Shown: one piece after another, positions 1 to 6,970 of the stretch
Layout: the number at the start of each line of letters is the position of its first letter
How positions within the stretch are numbered: position 1 is the stretch's first letter
Assembly (NCBI RefSeq): GCF_910579365.1
Contig: NZ_CAJTUX010000009.1
Span: 1 to 64,000, forward strand
Direction: 5' to 3'
DNA: 64,000 bases
Origin: an uncultured Oscillibacter sp.
GTDB taxonomy: Bacteria > Bacillota > Clostridia > Oscillospirales > Oscillospiraceae
The notes under the pieces: model-generated
Seen by the model: the letters and a program-made list of their open reading frames with translations, nothing else
Database searches by the model: none
Told to the model about the DNA's origin: nothing
Position numbers and translations under genes: made by a program

Positions 1-49
1 CACCTTGCCAAGGTGGAGGTAGCGAGTTCGAGCCTCGTTGCCCGCTCCA
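1..49 (+). tRNA. tRNA-Gly (GCC), 3' part, cut by the window edge
   Basis: The sequence starts in the anticodon arm (GCC at 7-9 in the loop of a CACCT/AGGTG stem), followed by a variable loop, a T arm with GTTCGAGCC and an acceptor 3' strand ending in TCCA at 49. The 5' half lies outside the window. The encoded CCA and the intact T arm make the identity clear. Confidence 0.9.
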
Positions 50-54
50 GCTCA

Positions 55-117
55 GGAATTCCCCTTACCGCTCCGCTTTCCGCCTCGGGCGGAAAGCTGC
101 GCTGGACGGGGAATTCC
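55..117. repeat. Nested inverted repeat (cruciform) after tRNA-Gly
   Basis: A perfect 10-bp outer arm (55-64 with 108-117) encloses a second perfect 10-bp arm (75-84 with 88-97) with a 3-base loop. Further imperfect palindromes with GCTYCGCTGG-like loops follow up to about 215. It is probably a dispersed palindromic repeat or tRNA read-through terminator; no gene is visible from 50 to 285. Confidence 0.55.
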
Positions 118-285
118 TTCGCTTCCCCATCGCAAACGCTCCGCTGGTTTGCGGCGGGGGCCCCGGTTTTACGCCGCATCGCTTCGCTGGCGGCGGGGAT
201 GCGGGGAGGGGCAAAAAAATTTTTTGGATTTTTTTCAAAAAAGGGTGGACTTTTTTTGAAAGATCGCATATAATACCGTGTAGAT

Positions 286-360
286 GGTGACATAGCCAAG
301 TGGTAAGGCAAGGGTCTGCAAAACCCTGATTCCCCGGTTCAAATCCGGGTGTCACCTCCA
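286..360 (+). tRNA. tRNA-Cys (GCA)
   Basis: Complete cloverleaf: acceptor GGTGACA pairs with TGTCACC, the anticodon GCA is at 318-320, the T arm is CCCGG-TTCAAAT-CCGGG, and CCA is encoded at 358-360. A perfect hairpin terminator follows at once. A broken tyrosine integrase gene ends about 110 bp downstream, the usual arrangement where an element has used a tRNA 3' end as its integration site. Confidence 0.95.
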
Positions 361-365
361 GAAAG

Positions 366-396
366 AAACCCTGTAGCCGCAATGGCTACAGGGTTT
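366..396 (+). terminator. Intrinsic terminator of tRNA-Cys
   Basis: A perfect 13-bp stem (366-378 with 384-396) with a 5-base loop, whose 3' arm ends in TTT and runs into TTTGCTTT. Confidence 0.8.
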
Positions 397-470
397 TGCT
401 TTGCCCTTTGGAGGGGTGTTTTCCCTTTAAGTTTCCCTTTGGGGCCCGGATTTTGCCGGTTTTGGCCCCC

Positions 471-1240
471 TCACACGCCGGAAACACCTTGGATAAATTT
501 CTCCATGCGGGAGGCGCTTTCCCGCTTCATTTTGTTCGTCACATGGCCGTAGACATCCAGGGTAAAGGCGGCGGTGGCATGGCCCGGGTTCCCCTGTACG
601 GTCTTGATGTCGTCCCCGGAACTGATCGCGGCTACGGCGTAGGAATGTCTCAGATCATGGAACCGGGCATCTGGACGGCCAACACGTTTGACCATGGCCT
701 TATATTCACGGTAGACTGAGGATTTGTCAGGTGGCCGCCAATCTCGTCCGTAAATACCAAGCCGTCAGGATTTCCCCAGACCTCCCCAGCCTTCAAGCGC
801 CATTCCGTTTGTTTCACCTTCTGCCGCTTCAGGCACTTCATGACAAACGGAGCGGCGGCAATCGTGCGGCTCTTGCCGTTCTTCGGAGAGGTCAGCGTAT
901 AGGCGCCTTTGAGTTCCTTTTCCTGGTGGAGCTGAATCTGCTTTTTGATGAGGAGGATTCCCTTCTCAAAGTCCACACAGTCCCGGGTGAGGCGCAGCAT
1001 CTCGTTCGCCACCGCCTGATTTAAGGCATGATGTAAAACGCCATGGATGTTCTTCACAGTTTTAGGCGAGTGGGGATGTTTCCCCTTTGTCCCGTGCGTC
1101 AATTCGTTGTAAAACTTCTGGATCGTGTGCGTTTTCAAGCTCTCCAACCGGATCACTCCCAGGGCCGGTTTCATGTGGAGCCGGATATCGTTCTCGTAAA
1201 TCTTGACCGTTCGGGGCTTGATATTATTTAAATATAGCAA
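471..1240 (-). pseudogene. Degraded tyrosine integrase next to tRNA-Cys
   Basis: Two minus-strand reading frames together resemble a phage/ICE tyrosine recombinase. The upstream part (1240 to about 690) has the SAM-like DNA-binding domain (RTVKIYENDIRLHMKPALG...) and then jumps in frame from NQAVANEMLR to LTRDCVDFEKG. This drops the central stretch of roughly 90 codons that should carry the first catalytic arginine. A frameshift near 650-695 moves the remainder (HDLRHSYAVAAISSG, GHATAAFTLDVYGHV with the HxxR box and tyrosine) into another frame. The N-terminal end is cut by the 157-bp inverted-repeat element. It is therefore a relic, probably of an element once inserted at tRNA-Cys. Confidence 0.8.
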
Positions 1241-1391
1241 TCCTCAAAAATAATGACAACAAAGGAGATGGATCCAGGCGGTACAGCACAAGGATGACAA
1301 CGCAGGCGGGCTGACGCCCGTCAAGGAGGAAGACGCGGTGATGTGCTGCCTGGATCTGCCGAACTGCTGTCAGTATTTCTGAGGATTGCTA
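1235..1391. repeat. 157-bp inverted-repeat element, copy 1 (MITE-like or structured RNA)
   Basis: The ends are 18-bp terminal inverted repeats (1235-1252 and 1374-1391, one mismatch, core TAGCAATCCTCA). A second copy of the same length lies at 60110-60266 with six substitutions and no indels; all six fall in the left half, and the last ~90 bp are identical. Internal helices are visible: GATCCAGGC (1271-1279) pairs with GCCTGGATC (1348-1356), and GGGC-TGAC-GCCC forms a small hairpin. A 14-codon frame with a good ribosome site (AAGGAGGAA, then GTG-ATG) gives (V)MCCLDLPNCCQYF, identical in both copies. No transposase is present. It interrupts the integrase relic. Confidence 0.75.
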
Positions 1392-1426
1392 CAATTTAGA
1401 ATTATTGGAATTGCAGGCAAAAAAAC

Positions 1427-1458
1427 GGTACTGCCCGGGATTCCTCCCAAGCAGTACC
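1427..1458 (-). terminator. Hairpin terminator outside the left attachment repeat
   Basis: GGTACTGC (1427-1434) pairs with GCAGTACC (1451-1458), extended by CCGGG/CCC; on the minus strand it is followed by a run of T. It closely resembles the hairpin at 11499-11530. It is probably the original terminator of the V-ATPase operon before the element inserted. Confidence 0.65.
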
Positions 1459-1466
1459 ATCTTTTA

Positions 1467-1622
1467 CTTTTTAGGCCCATCCTAGAAGCGGTAAATAAGC
1501 GGTACAGCTACCCCTTAAACCTCTGACGGCGCCTCACTCGAATCCCCGAAAGTCCTTATGGCTCTAGCGGTTTCCGCCCGCTTCTCTTCCAGGGATTCCT
1601 TCAAAATCATGTCCTTCACCTT
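1467..1622. repeat. Left attachment repeat (displaced 3' end of ntpD)
   Basis: 156 bp identical base for base to 11539-11694. Positions 1515-1622 are the last 36 codons (with stop) of the V-ATPase subunit D gene, here without the rest of the gene. Identity stops abruptly at 1623. Together with the right copy this marks the two ends of an integrated element. Confidence 0.9.
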
Positions 1623-1737
1623 TATGGGGCCACGCTATTAGGCAGTGCTAACATATCACAAATAGTCCCATTTGTCAACGATTCCGCTTCCCTGTTCTCC
1701 CGGTTAGTCCCATCACTTCACAGCCAGTCCCAGCCTG

Positions 1738-1851
1738 GAAGCGGTAAGAATCCGGCAACCCAAACAGCCTCTTTTCCCTCTGGCCTCCAGGCTTTTCCCA
1801 TACTCAAAGCCCTGTATTTCAGCTCCCGAAGCGGCAAAAACCCGGTAACCC
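1738..1851. repeat. Short GAAGCGG repeats near the left end
   Basis: The motif GAAGCGGYAARAAYCCGGYA followed by ACCC occurs at 1738-1761 and 1828-1851, with looser copies at 1485-1514 (inside the attachment repeat) and 2459-2482. The spacing and closeness to the end suggest arm-type binding sites for integrase or excisionase, but this is inference. Positions 1623-1851 contain no convincing gene. Confidence 0.45.
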
Positions 1852-2079
1852 TCATGCAACCTTTTGATAGTCAATGACGGAAATTTCCTGCATGAGCCGC
1901 TTGGCCGCAGATACCAGCTCTTCCAAACGTTCGGTAACTTCATCTGTGTAAAACTTTTCCCCACATTGCTCACATTCCTCGCAAGGAACGTTTTTGATTA
2001 CAATAATACAATTTCTGTAATTTACCACATGCGTTGTAACAGATTCTTTCACTGTGTCGCATTTACAAAACATACACAT
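1852..2079 (-). CDS. YgiT-type zinc-finger antitoxin (MqsA N-domain like)
   Basis: 75 residues with CxxC pairs near both ends of the zinc module (MCMFCKC at the start and CEECEQCGEKF at about 33-43), then a helical tail. This is the layout of the short YgiT-type zinc-finger proteins that serve as antitoxins to MqsR, RelE or DUF4258 toxins. It starts 3 bp after the stop of the upstream DUF4258 gene, and its ribosome site (AAGGAG) lies inside the end of that gene, so the two are translated together. It has no C-terminal HTH of full-length MqsA, so autoregulation would need another route. Confidence 0.75.
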   Translation of the reverse strand: MCMFCKCDTVKESVTTHVVNYRNCIIVIKNVPCEECEQCGEKFYTDEVTERLEELVSAAKRLMQEISVIDYQKVA

Positions 2080-2082
2080 AAA

Positions 2083-2394
2083 TCAACGCTCCTTTCTGGT
2101 TCTCAAATCGGCTTCGAATTTATCTGTACTGGGATAGTAGGCGGTAATGACATAGGCGGTGGTTTCGTCCGCCCCTATTACAATATGGAGAACCTTGTCC
2201 TGTGTAGTATATGCAAAAATCAAGCAAATCGGGTATGGGAAATCGTTGGGGTAGTCCTCTATGATCTCTCCCCGAAGCACGCAGGAGATTACATCATCCC
2301 TTAAAATATCACGCTCCTGCATCCGTTCCAAACAGTGGGTAGACCATTTGACAGAACGATTTTGAAACAGCGTTTGAATTTTATGAATGTCCAT
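2083..2394 (-). CDS. DUF4258-family toxin
   Basis: 103 residues. The core VKWSTHCLERMQERDI, with a conserved His and Arg, followed by GEIIEDYPND, is typical of DUF4258, a RelE/MqsR-like fold found with YgiT-type antitoxins. It is the first gene of a two-gene unit (toxin then antitoxin, as in mqsRA), with a good ribosome site (GGAGGGG) before ATG 2394. A role as mRNA interferase is inferred from the family; nothing in the sequence proves activity. Confidence 0.7.
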   Translation of the reverse strand: MDIHKIQTLFQNRSVKWSTHCLERMQERDILRDDVISCVLRGEIIEDYPNDFPYPICLIFAYTTQDKVLHIVIGADETTAYVITAYYPSTDKFEADLRTRKER

Positions 2395-2509
2395 CTCTAC
2401 CCCTCCAGCTTATGAATATCATATCGCATACCGGCTAAAAATTCAAGTGAAATATCTTGAAGCGGCAAAACCCCAGCAGCCCTCCCCCAAGGCTGCCAGG
2501 GCTTCTTTC

Positions 2510-3664
2510 TCATGCCAATAGTCTGTCAATACCTTCCAGCTTGTCAATCTCCTTCTCTTTCGTATCCTCCAAAAGGTGGACGTAAATATTATAAGTGGTC
2601 TTGACATTTGCGTGTCCTAACTGCTCGCTGATCGCTTTAATATCCACCCCAGCCTCAAAACATCTTGTAGCATAGGTGTGGCGTAGCGTGTGCATGGTCG
2701 CTCCCTCAATCCCAGCCTTGGCGAAGATTCTATAAAGCGAATGCTGTAAATTTCGATTATGTACCATGTTCCCCCGTGTGTTCGGGAACACCAAACGGCT
2801 TTCGCTCCATTCCTCCCCGGATTGCTCTACCCGCTTCATCATTTCCGCTTTATGCTCTCTCAACACGCCAACCAAACCAGATGTAATAATCACCCTCCGC
2901 TTGCTGGACTTCGTTTTACAGAAGTCTTGAACCACCTGCGGCGCTGAATGACTGGTGTAGTCGTGGCAGACAATCGCCTTCTTATTCACTCGGATCGTCC
3001 GCTTCTCCAAGTCAATGTCCTCCCACGTCAGAGGGATTCCCTCCCCCATTCGCAACCCTGAATACAGATACATGAGCAACATGGGCCGATAGTATTCACC
3101 TTCCAACTGCTCAATAAACCTTTGCTGTTCCTCCTTGGACAGCACCCGCATTTGCTCCGTATCATCCTTTGGAAAGCTCATACCCTTACAAGGATTACGC
3201 ACCATCATCCCCAGTTCAACCGCCTTTTCCAAACTTCCATGAATAATGTTATAATTTTTCACGAAAGTCGAACAGCTTCCCCCGATTGCGTCCAAACATC
3301 TTTGAATATGATAGGTGCTCAACTCCCGCAATACAATATCCCCAATGTATGGCCTGATATGGATTCTGAAATTGTTGCGATAACTCGTCAAAGTAGCAGG
3401 AGCCAGCTTTGGAGACTTGTGCTTTTCAATCCATGTATTCATCCATTCCCCCGCCTTGATTGCCGCCTTGCTCTGACTAACCCCCATTCCCTTCTCCGCT
3501 TGAAGCTGGCGCAGAATCTCCGCCGCCTCTGCCTGTGTATCGGCGTAGCGGTAAACATATTCCCGCTTGCCATTTTCTTTATACAGACCCGTTGGAAAAG
3601 TCACCAGCCATCTGCCGTCTGTGCGTTTTCGGATACTGCCCTCACCGTTTGCTCTCTTGCTCAT
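2510..3664 (-). CDS. Tyrosine integrase of the element
   Basis: 384 residues from ATG 3664, chosen over an upstream start because GAGGAGG lies just before it. The N-terminus is an AP2-like arm-binding domain (ANGEGSIRKRTDGRW), then a SAM-like core-binding domain (about 60-160). The catalytic domain has Arg I (SGLRMGE), the HxLR box (HTLRHTYATRCFEAG) and LGHANVKTTYNIYVH with the nucleophilic Tyr. All catalytic residues are visible, so it is probably active. It lies about 0.9 kb inside the left repeat and is the natural candidate for integration into ntpD. Upstream lies a strong hairpin plus a TTACCA box. Confidence 0.92.
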   Translation of the reverse strand: MSKRANGEGSIRKRTDGRWLVTFPTGLYKENGKREYVYRYADTQAEAAEILRQLQAEKGMGVSQSKAAIKAGEWMNTWIEKHKSPKLAPATLTSYRNNFRIHIRPYIGDIVLRELSTYHIQRCLDAIGGSCSTFVKNYNIIHGSLEKAVELGMMVRNPCKGMSFPKDDTEQMRVLSKEEQQRFIEQLEGEYYRPMLLMYLYSGLRMGEGIPLTWEDIDLEKRTIRVNKKAIVCHDYTSHSAPQVVQDFCKTKSSKRRVIITSGLVGVLREHKAEMMKRVEQSGEEWSESRLVFPNTRGNMVHNRNLQHSLYRIFAKAGIEGATMHTLRHTYATRCFEAGVDIKAISEQLGHANVKTTYNIYVHLLEDTKEKEIDKLEGIDRLLA

Positions 3665-3680
3665 ACTCAAAACCTCCTCT

Positions 3681-3699
3681 ATTTTGGTAATCTGGTAAT
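3681..3699 (-). promoter_or_regulatory. TTACCA tandem box before the integrase gene
   Basis: On the minus strand: ATTACCAGATTACCAAAAT, two TTACCA units 8 bp apart. Near-identical boxes lie at 6760-6780 and 10815-10835, each between a hairpin terminator and the next minus-strand gene. Probably an element-specific operator or promoter part. Confidence 0.45.
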
Positions 3700-3709
3700 C
3701 TTCTTTAAA

Positions 3710-3740
3710 GGGCGGGGCATTGAAACTCAATGCCCCGCCC
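3710..3740 (-). terminator. Strong hairpin between methylase relic and integrase
   Basis: A perfect 14-bp GC-rich stem (3710-3723 with 3727-3740) with a 3-base loop, followed on the minus strand by TTTAAAG. It should end transcription of the methylase operon. Confidence 0.7.
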
Positions 3741-3765
3741 CTTGTGGATGGCGATTGTAACGCCT

Positions 3766-4691
3766 CTATCGCTGAAATGCAAGGATTTTTTTATCGTCAC
3801 AGTAGCTTTCTAAAAATCCAATGGCCCCCGGCGCCTCTTTCTCCAAATCATAATTGCACCATATCCATTCTACGCCCTTTGACTTGCCTTCACTTACATC
3901 ACAGCCTTTTACATACTCGCCCAATAAGTGGCGATGCCAACCATGTGGAATCAAGTACCAGTCGTATAAATCACCTCCATCGTCACGGCCTGACCAATAC
4001 CCGGACAAGACAATTTTAGCTTTTGCCTGTTGAATTGCTTTTAAGAGGGTGATGTGATCCCGAACATCAGGCATGTCCACTTGGTACAGCCTGCCATCAC
4101 AGCGAAGCCCTTCTAAATATGGCGTGTCAAGGTAGATGAACACTTCCGGGCTTTCCAGAAGCTGGTTCTCTTTCATACATGTTACAGCGTCCGTGTTAAA
4201 GACCTTGAAAGGTTGTCCGCTCATGCTTTTGAATGTAAGCGGCAATCCAAGCGGCCCCGTCATCTTTTTAGTATACGCTGTCCCATCATTGTAAACCCAT
4301 GCCCGACCATCCGCATTAAAGGATTGATTGATTATGATGTATGTATCAGCCGCCCACTGTATGGGGTCGCTCTGCTTTGCTCCATATGCTTCATGCCGTT
4401 CCTTCGCCGCTTGAAACAAGCTCCAACTGTAACAGGTCTGCTGTAACCGCTCCAACAGTAACCCTTGTGTCTCTGGTGCTGTCGCAACCTTCCAAAAGTT
4501 TGCGATATGGGGTTGAAGTCATTCAAGATCTTCACATCAAACTTCCCGCTGTTGAGAGCCAGCGCCGCACTTCCGCAGTACATTTCAGCGTATACCTTGC
4601 AAGTGCTGGGGATAAGGCGGGAGAGAACTCCCGCCATGCGGCCCTTTCCTCCAATGTATTTCAATACATGCAAGGTCGCTTCCATGCTCAT
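3766..4691 (-). pseudogene. DNA adenine methylase (D12/Dam class), single-base frameshift
   Basis: The N-terminal part (from ATG 4691) has the SAM-binding motif KYIGGKGRM and EMYCGSAALAL, then LNDFNP. The frame then breaks. A one-base change in a run of four G (4509-4512 on the plus strand) would restore NPHIANFWKVA and join the second frame. That second part contains YIIINQSFNADGRAW, VFIYLDTPYLEG (the catalytic motif of this class, DTPY here) and the normal C-terminus to 3766. The start overlaps the stop of the gene upstream (ATGA). It is either a recent inactivating deletion or a base-calling error. Confidence 0.8.
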
Positions 4692-5305
4692 GCCGCCTCT
4701 CTCCCCTCTTGCATCTTGAATGAAAAATACCAATCATTTGCACTTCCTGTATTGATTTTGTATGAGTACACATGGCCTGTCCCCTGATTGGTACGGAGCA
4801 ATCCCCATGCCTTGAAATTTTTTTGCAGTTCCAGCCGGGTATATCCCAGTTCCAGCTTATCAAGTACTGTCTGCAAGTAACTGGCAAGAATATTCCCGTA
4901 ACCGCCCCTGACAAACACCCGCCCTGGCTCCTCATACTGCTCCACATACTCGCATAGTGTCCGGTATGTCTCACATAGAGAACACTTGCCGTCACTGTCC
5001 GTCTGAACTGCCAATGTTTCCATTTTCTCCCTGACCGCCGAGTAAATACTTATAATCAGTTCAGGCTTCACCCCATCCAAGTCCGCTAAATTATTTAATG
5101 CCTTTGCGTTTGACAGCTTGCTTTGGGAGTATTCTTTGATAGGGCTTACTTCCCCATTCGGGTACACAAAGGCCAGCTTCAAACGCCGCTCCATTGTCCC
5201 AGCATCCTTTCCCCTCGCCCCTACAATCGTAGGCCCCTTTTTAATCGTATAAATCTCTTGCATAAGTGAGTTATCACACAAAAACCTTGCAATTTTCTTC
5301 TCCAC
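4688..5305 (-). CDS. Unknown protein, possible winged-helix replication/helicase fragment
   Basis: 205 residues from GTG 5305, with AGGAGGG eight bases upstream. The C-terminal third (YTRLELQKNFKAWGLLRTN... VYSYKI...WYFSF) looks like the winged-helix tail seen in phage and element primase-helicases, but no P-loop or primase motif is present. Two Cys pairs lie near residue 110. It overlaps the methylase gene by 4 bp and follows the excisionase-like gene, so it is probably cotranscribed with them. The function is not known. Confidence 0.55.
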   Translation of the reverse strand: MEKKIARFLCDNSLMQEIYTIKKGPTIVGARGKDAGTMERRLKLAFVYPNGEVSPIKEYSQSKLSNAKALNNLADLDGVKPELIISIYSAVREKMETLAVQTDSDGKCSLCETYRTLCEYVEQYEEPGRVFVRGGYGNILASYLQTVLDKLELGYTRLELQKNFKAWGLLRTNQGTGHVYSYKINTGSANDWYFSFKMQEGREAA

Positions 5306-5337
5306 AAATAAGCCCTCCTACCATTTTATATGTACTA

Positions 5338-5547
5338 TCAAGCCGCACTTTCCCCGTCAAGCCACGCAAGAAACCTTGTTTTGCTGATCCTGTATTGCTT
5401 TCCAACACGAAAAGCGGGGAAGTCCTTGCTGTGTACCAGTTCATACGCCGTATTTCTGGAAATACCCAAAACAGCCGCTATATCTAAAGGTGTGAGTACC
5501 ATGGATAAACTCTCTGGATTTGTCACACGCTCAAATTTCTTTTTCAT
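5338..5547 (-). CDS. Excisionase-like MerR-type HTH protein
   Basis: 69 residues. LTPLDIAAVLGISRNTAYELVHSKDFPAFRVGKQYRISK is a winged helix of the excisionase/MerR-like family that helps tyrosine integrases choose excision. The ribosome site GGAGGTAACTCT directly precedes ATG 5547. It heads the minus-strand cluster with the unknown 205-residue gene and the methylase. A role as recombination directionality factor is inferred from family and location. Confidence 0.8.
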   Translation of the reverse strand: MKKKFERVTNPESLSMVLTPLDIAAVLGISRNTAYELVHSKDFPAFRVGKQYRISKTRFLAWLDGESAA

Positions 5548-5935
5548 AGAGTTACCTCCATCTTCAATATTGATAAGCTGACCTTATGTTAATTTTTGTA
5601 AAAGTATATACTACCCCCTTCTATGTAGTGCGGGAAAGACAATACGATTGTATTGGCAGTACTGTAAAGAGGCGCACTACTCCTATAAATTTGCCTGTTT
5701 CCTGATTTTAGGCATAGTATGAACTTATCAAGGTACACGTCTTTCCTTTGGGTTGGCCCCCTGTCCTCTTTACATTTTTCATTATATCAGGTGATACTTT
5801 TATATTAAATATTTCATTGTTCTGTGTAATTCGTGCTTCTATTTATTTGAATCATTTCTATTTATGTAATGCTATATTCTATTTTGTGTAATGCTTATCT
5901 CCCCCAAAAAGATATGCCTCGTTTTGCAAAAAGAA
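5548..5935. other. Intergenic region without a gene
   Basis: About 390 bp, AT-rich, upstream of the excisionase-like gene. It holds short palindromic words (GTATATACT, AATACGATTGTATT) and no open frame with a ribosome site. It is a plausible place for the element's early promoter or an origin, but I see no decisive motif. Confidence 0.4.
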
Positions 5936-5963
5936 ACACATGCGGGACGGTTCCCGCATGTGT
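5936..5963 (-). terminator. Intrinsic terminator
   Basis: A perfect 12-bp stem (5936-5947 with 5952-5963) with a 4-base loop; on the minus strand TTTCTTTTTG follows, so it ends the 5976-6701 gene. Confidence 0.8.
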
Positions 5964-5975
5964 CCAAGGATTTTT

Positions 5976-6701
5976 TTATTTTTCTTTCTTCTCCCCGGCT
6001 TTCGCCTCTTTGTATGTAATGATTCCAGTAACAAGCCTGTTTTTCTCCTGCAACTGCTTTTGCAATCCCCGCAACTGTGCTACCTCACACTTATCAAGTA
6101 TTGAGAATGACAATCCTCGGACAGCTTTCACGATATCCCGAAACTGTTCCGCTGTGACTTTAAGCGGCGCTGGCTTACGCTCTTTCAAAAAATAACATAA
6201 ACGGTAAAAGTCCCAGTTCTCCACGTTTGACCGCTTCACACTTCGCAACAGCGCGCATATTTCATCCTGGGGTGACTTTGTTCCTTTTGCTCCGCTTCTC
6301 ACCTTACGCCACTGAAACAGCCTTCTCCAATCTTCGTCTGTAATCTCTCCCTTTTCTATGCTCTTCTTTCCCGCTGTATCTTGCTTCTCTAATTCGTAAG
6401 GACAGCTGAAATGAACTTCACCCAGAAAAATTTCTTTCCTTATGCCTGTTATCTGTGACAAACTATCCAGCTCCCCTTTTCCATATCGGACAACACCTGT
6501 GTTAATAATACGGGTGTACCGCTCCCGACTTGTATGAAAAGCCTTATATATTGTATCTTCTGGATTCCTTTCACAAAGTACTTGCCACATATACCGCATG
6601 ATGAAATAATTGACTTGCCTGTTAAACTTCTTTTCCTCGTCTGATAATATCGGTTGCCCTGTCTGTTTTTCCTGTTCTGACAACTCTGCCACCCCCGACA
6701 A
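5976..6701 (-). CDS. Unknown element protein
   Basis: Up to 241 residues; the start is uncertain (TTG 6701, or GTG/TTG a few codons later). No signal peptide or membrane segment. A central segment (SRERYTRIINTGVVRYGKGELDSLSQITGIRKEIFLG) resembles a repressor-type HTH, and the rest is charged and helical, rich in Lys. It could be an element regulator or a replication accessory. It is preceded by a TTACCA box and followed by a clear terminator, so it is its own transcription unit. Confidence 0.55.
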   Translation of the reverse strand: MSGVAELSEQEKQTGQPILSDEEKKFNRQVNYFIMRYMWQVLCERNPEDTIYKAFHTSRERYTRIINTGVVRYGKGELDSLSQITGIRKEIFLGEVHFSCPYELEKQDTAGKKSIEKGEITDEDWRRLFQWRKVRSGAKGTKSPQDEICALLRSVKRSNVENWDFYRLCYFLKERKPAPLKVTAEQFRDIVKAVRGLSFSILDKCEVAQLRGLQKQLQEKNRLVTGIITYKEAKAGEKKEK

Positions 6702-6759
6702 CTATATATCATATAGTATAGCTGATTTGGGACAGCTTGGCAACCTGTTCAAATTTGCG

Positions 6760-6780
6760 GAATTTTTGGTAATGTGGTAA
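6760..6780 (-). promoter_or_regulatory. TTACCA tandem box, copy 2
   Basis: 21 bp identical to 10815-10835. Minus-strand core TTACCACATTACCAAAAA, lying between the hairpin at 6794-6819 and the start of the 5976-6701 gene. Confidence 0.5.
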
Positions 6781-6793
6781 TTTCAAAAAAGAC

Positions 6794-6819
6794 ACCCGGC
6801 CTAACCCTTTAGACCGGGT
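6794..6819 (-). terminator. Hairpin terminator
   Basis: ACCCGGCCTAA (6794-6804) pairs with TTAGACCGGGT (6809-6819), with one wobble. On the minus strand it follows the small membrane protein gene and precedes TTTTTTGAAA. Confidence 0.65.
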
Positions 6820-6826
6820 ATTGCTT

Positions 6827-6970
6827 TCACTCCTCCCCCAACTCCTTTAAACTCTCCCGAAGCATTGACACCAACGCCTTCCCCACTTCCACCAACTCAT
6901 GGAGCAGATACAGAAACACCACCATACTGCAACAAGTGAAGCCTGCCAGAAATTCAAAGGAGACGGTCAT
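6827..6970 (-). CDS. Small membrane protein, 47 residues
   Basis: Starts with ATG 6970, immediately after the TAA stop of the upstream gene (TAAATG), so translation is probably coupled. The protein begins MTVSFEFLAGF and contains one hydrophobic segment (about residues 5-27) and an amphipathic acidic tail (LVSMLRESLKELGEE). I do not recognise the family. A hairpin terminator follows directly, which supports a real gene end. Confidence 0.55.
   Translation of the reverse strand: MTVSFEFLAGFTCCSMVVFLYLLHELVEVGKALVSMLRESLKELGEE

Noticed and set aside
1713..1973. 86-codon minus-strand open frame
   Set aside because: It overlaps the better-supported antitoxin gene and runs through the GAAGCGG repeats.
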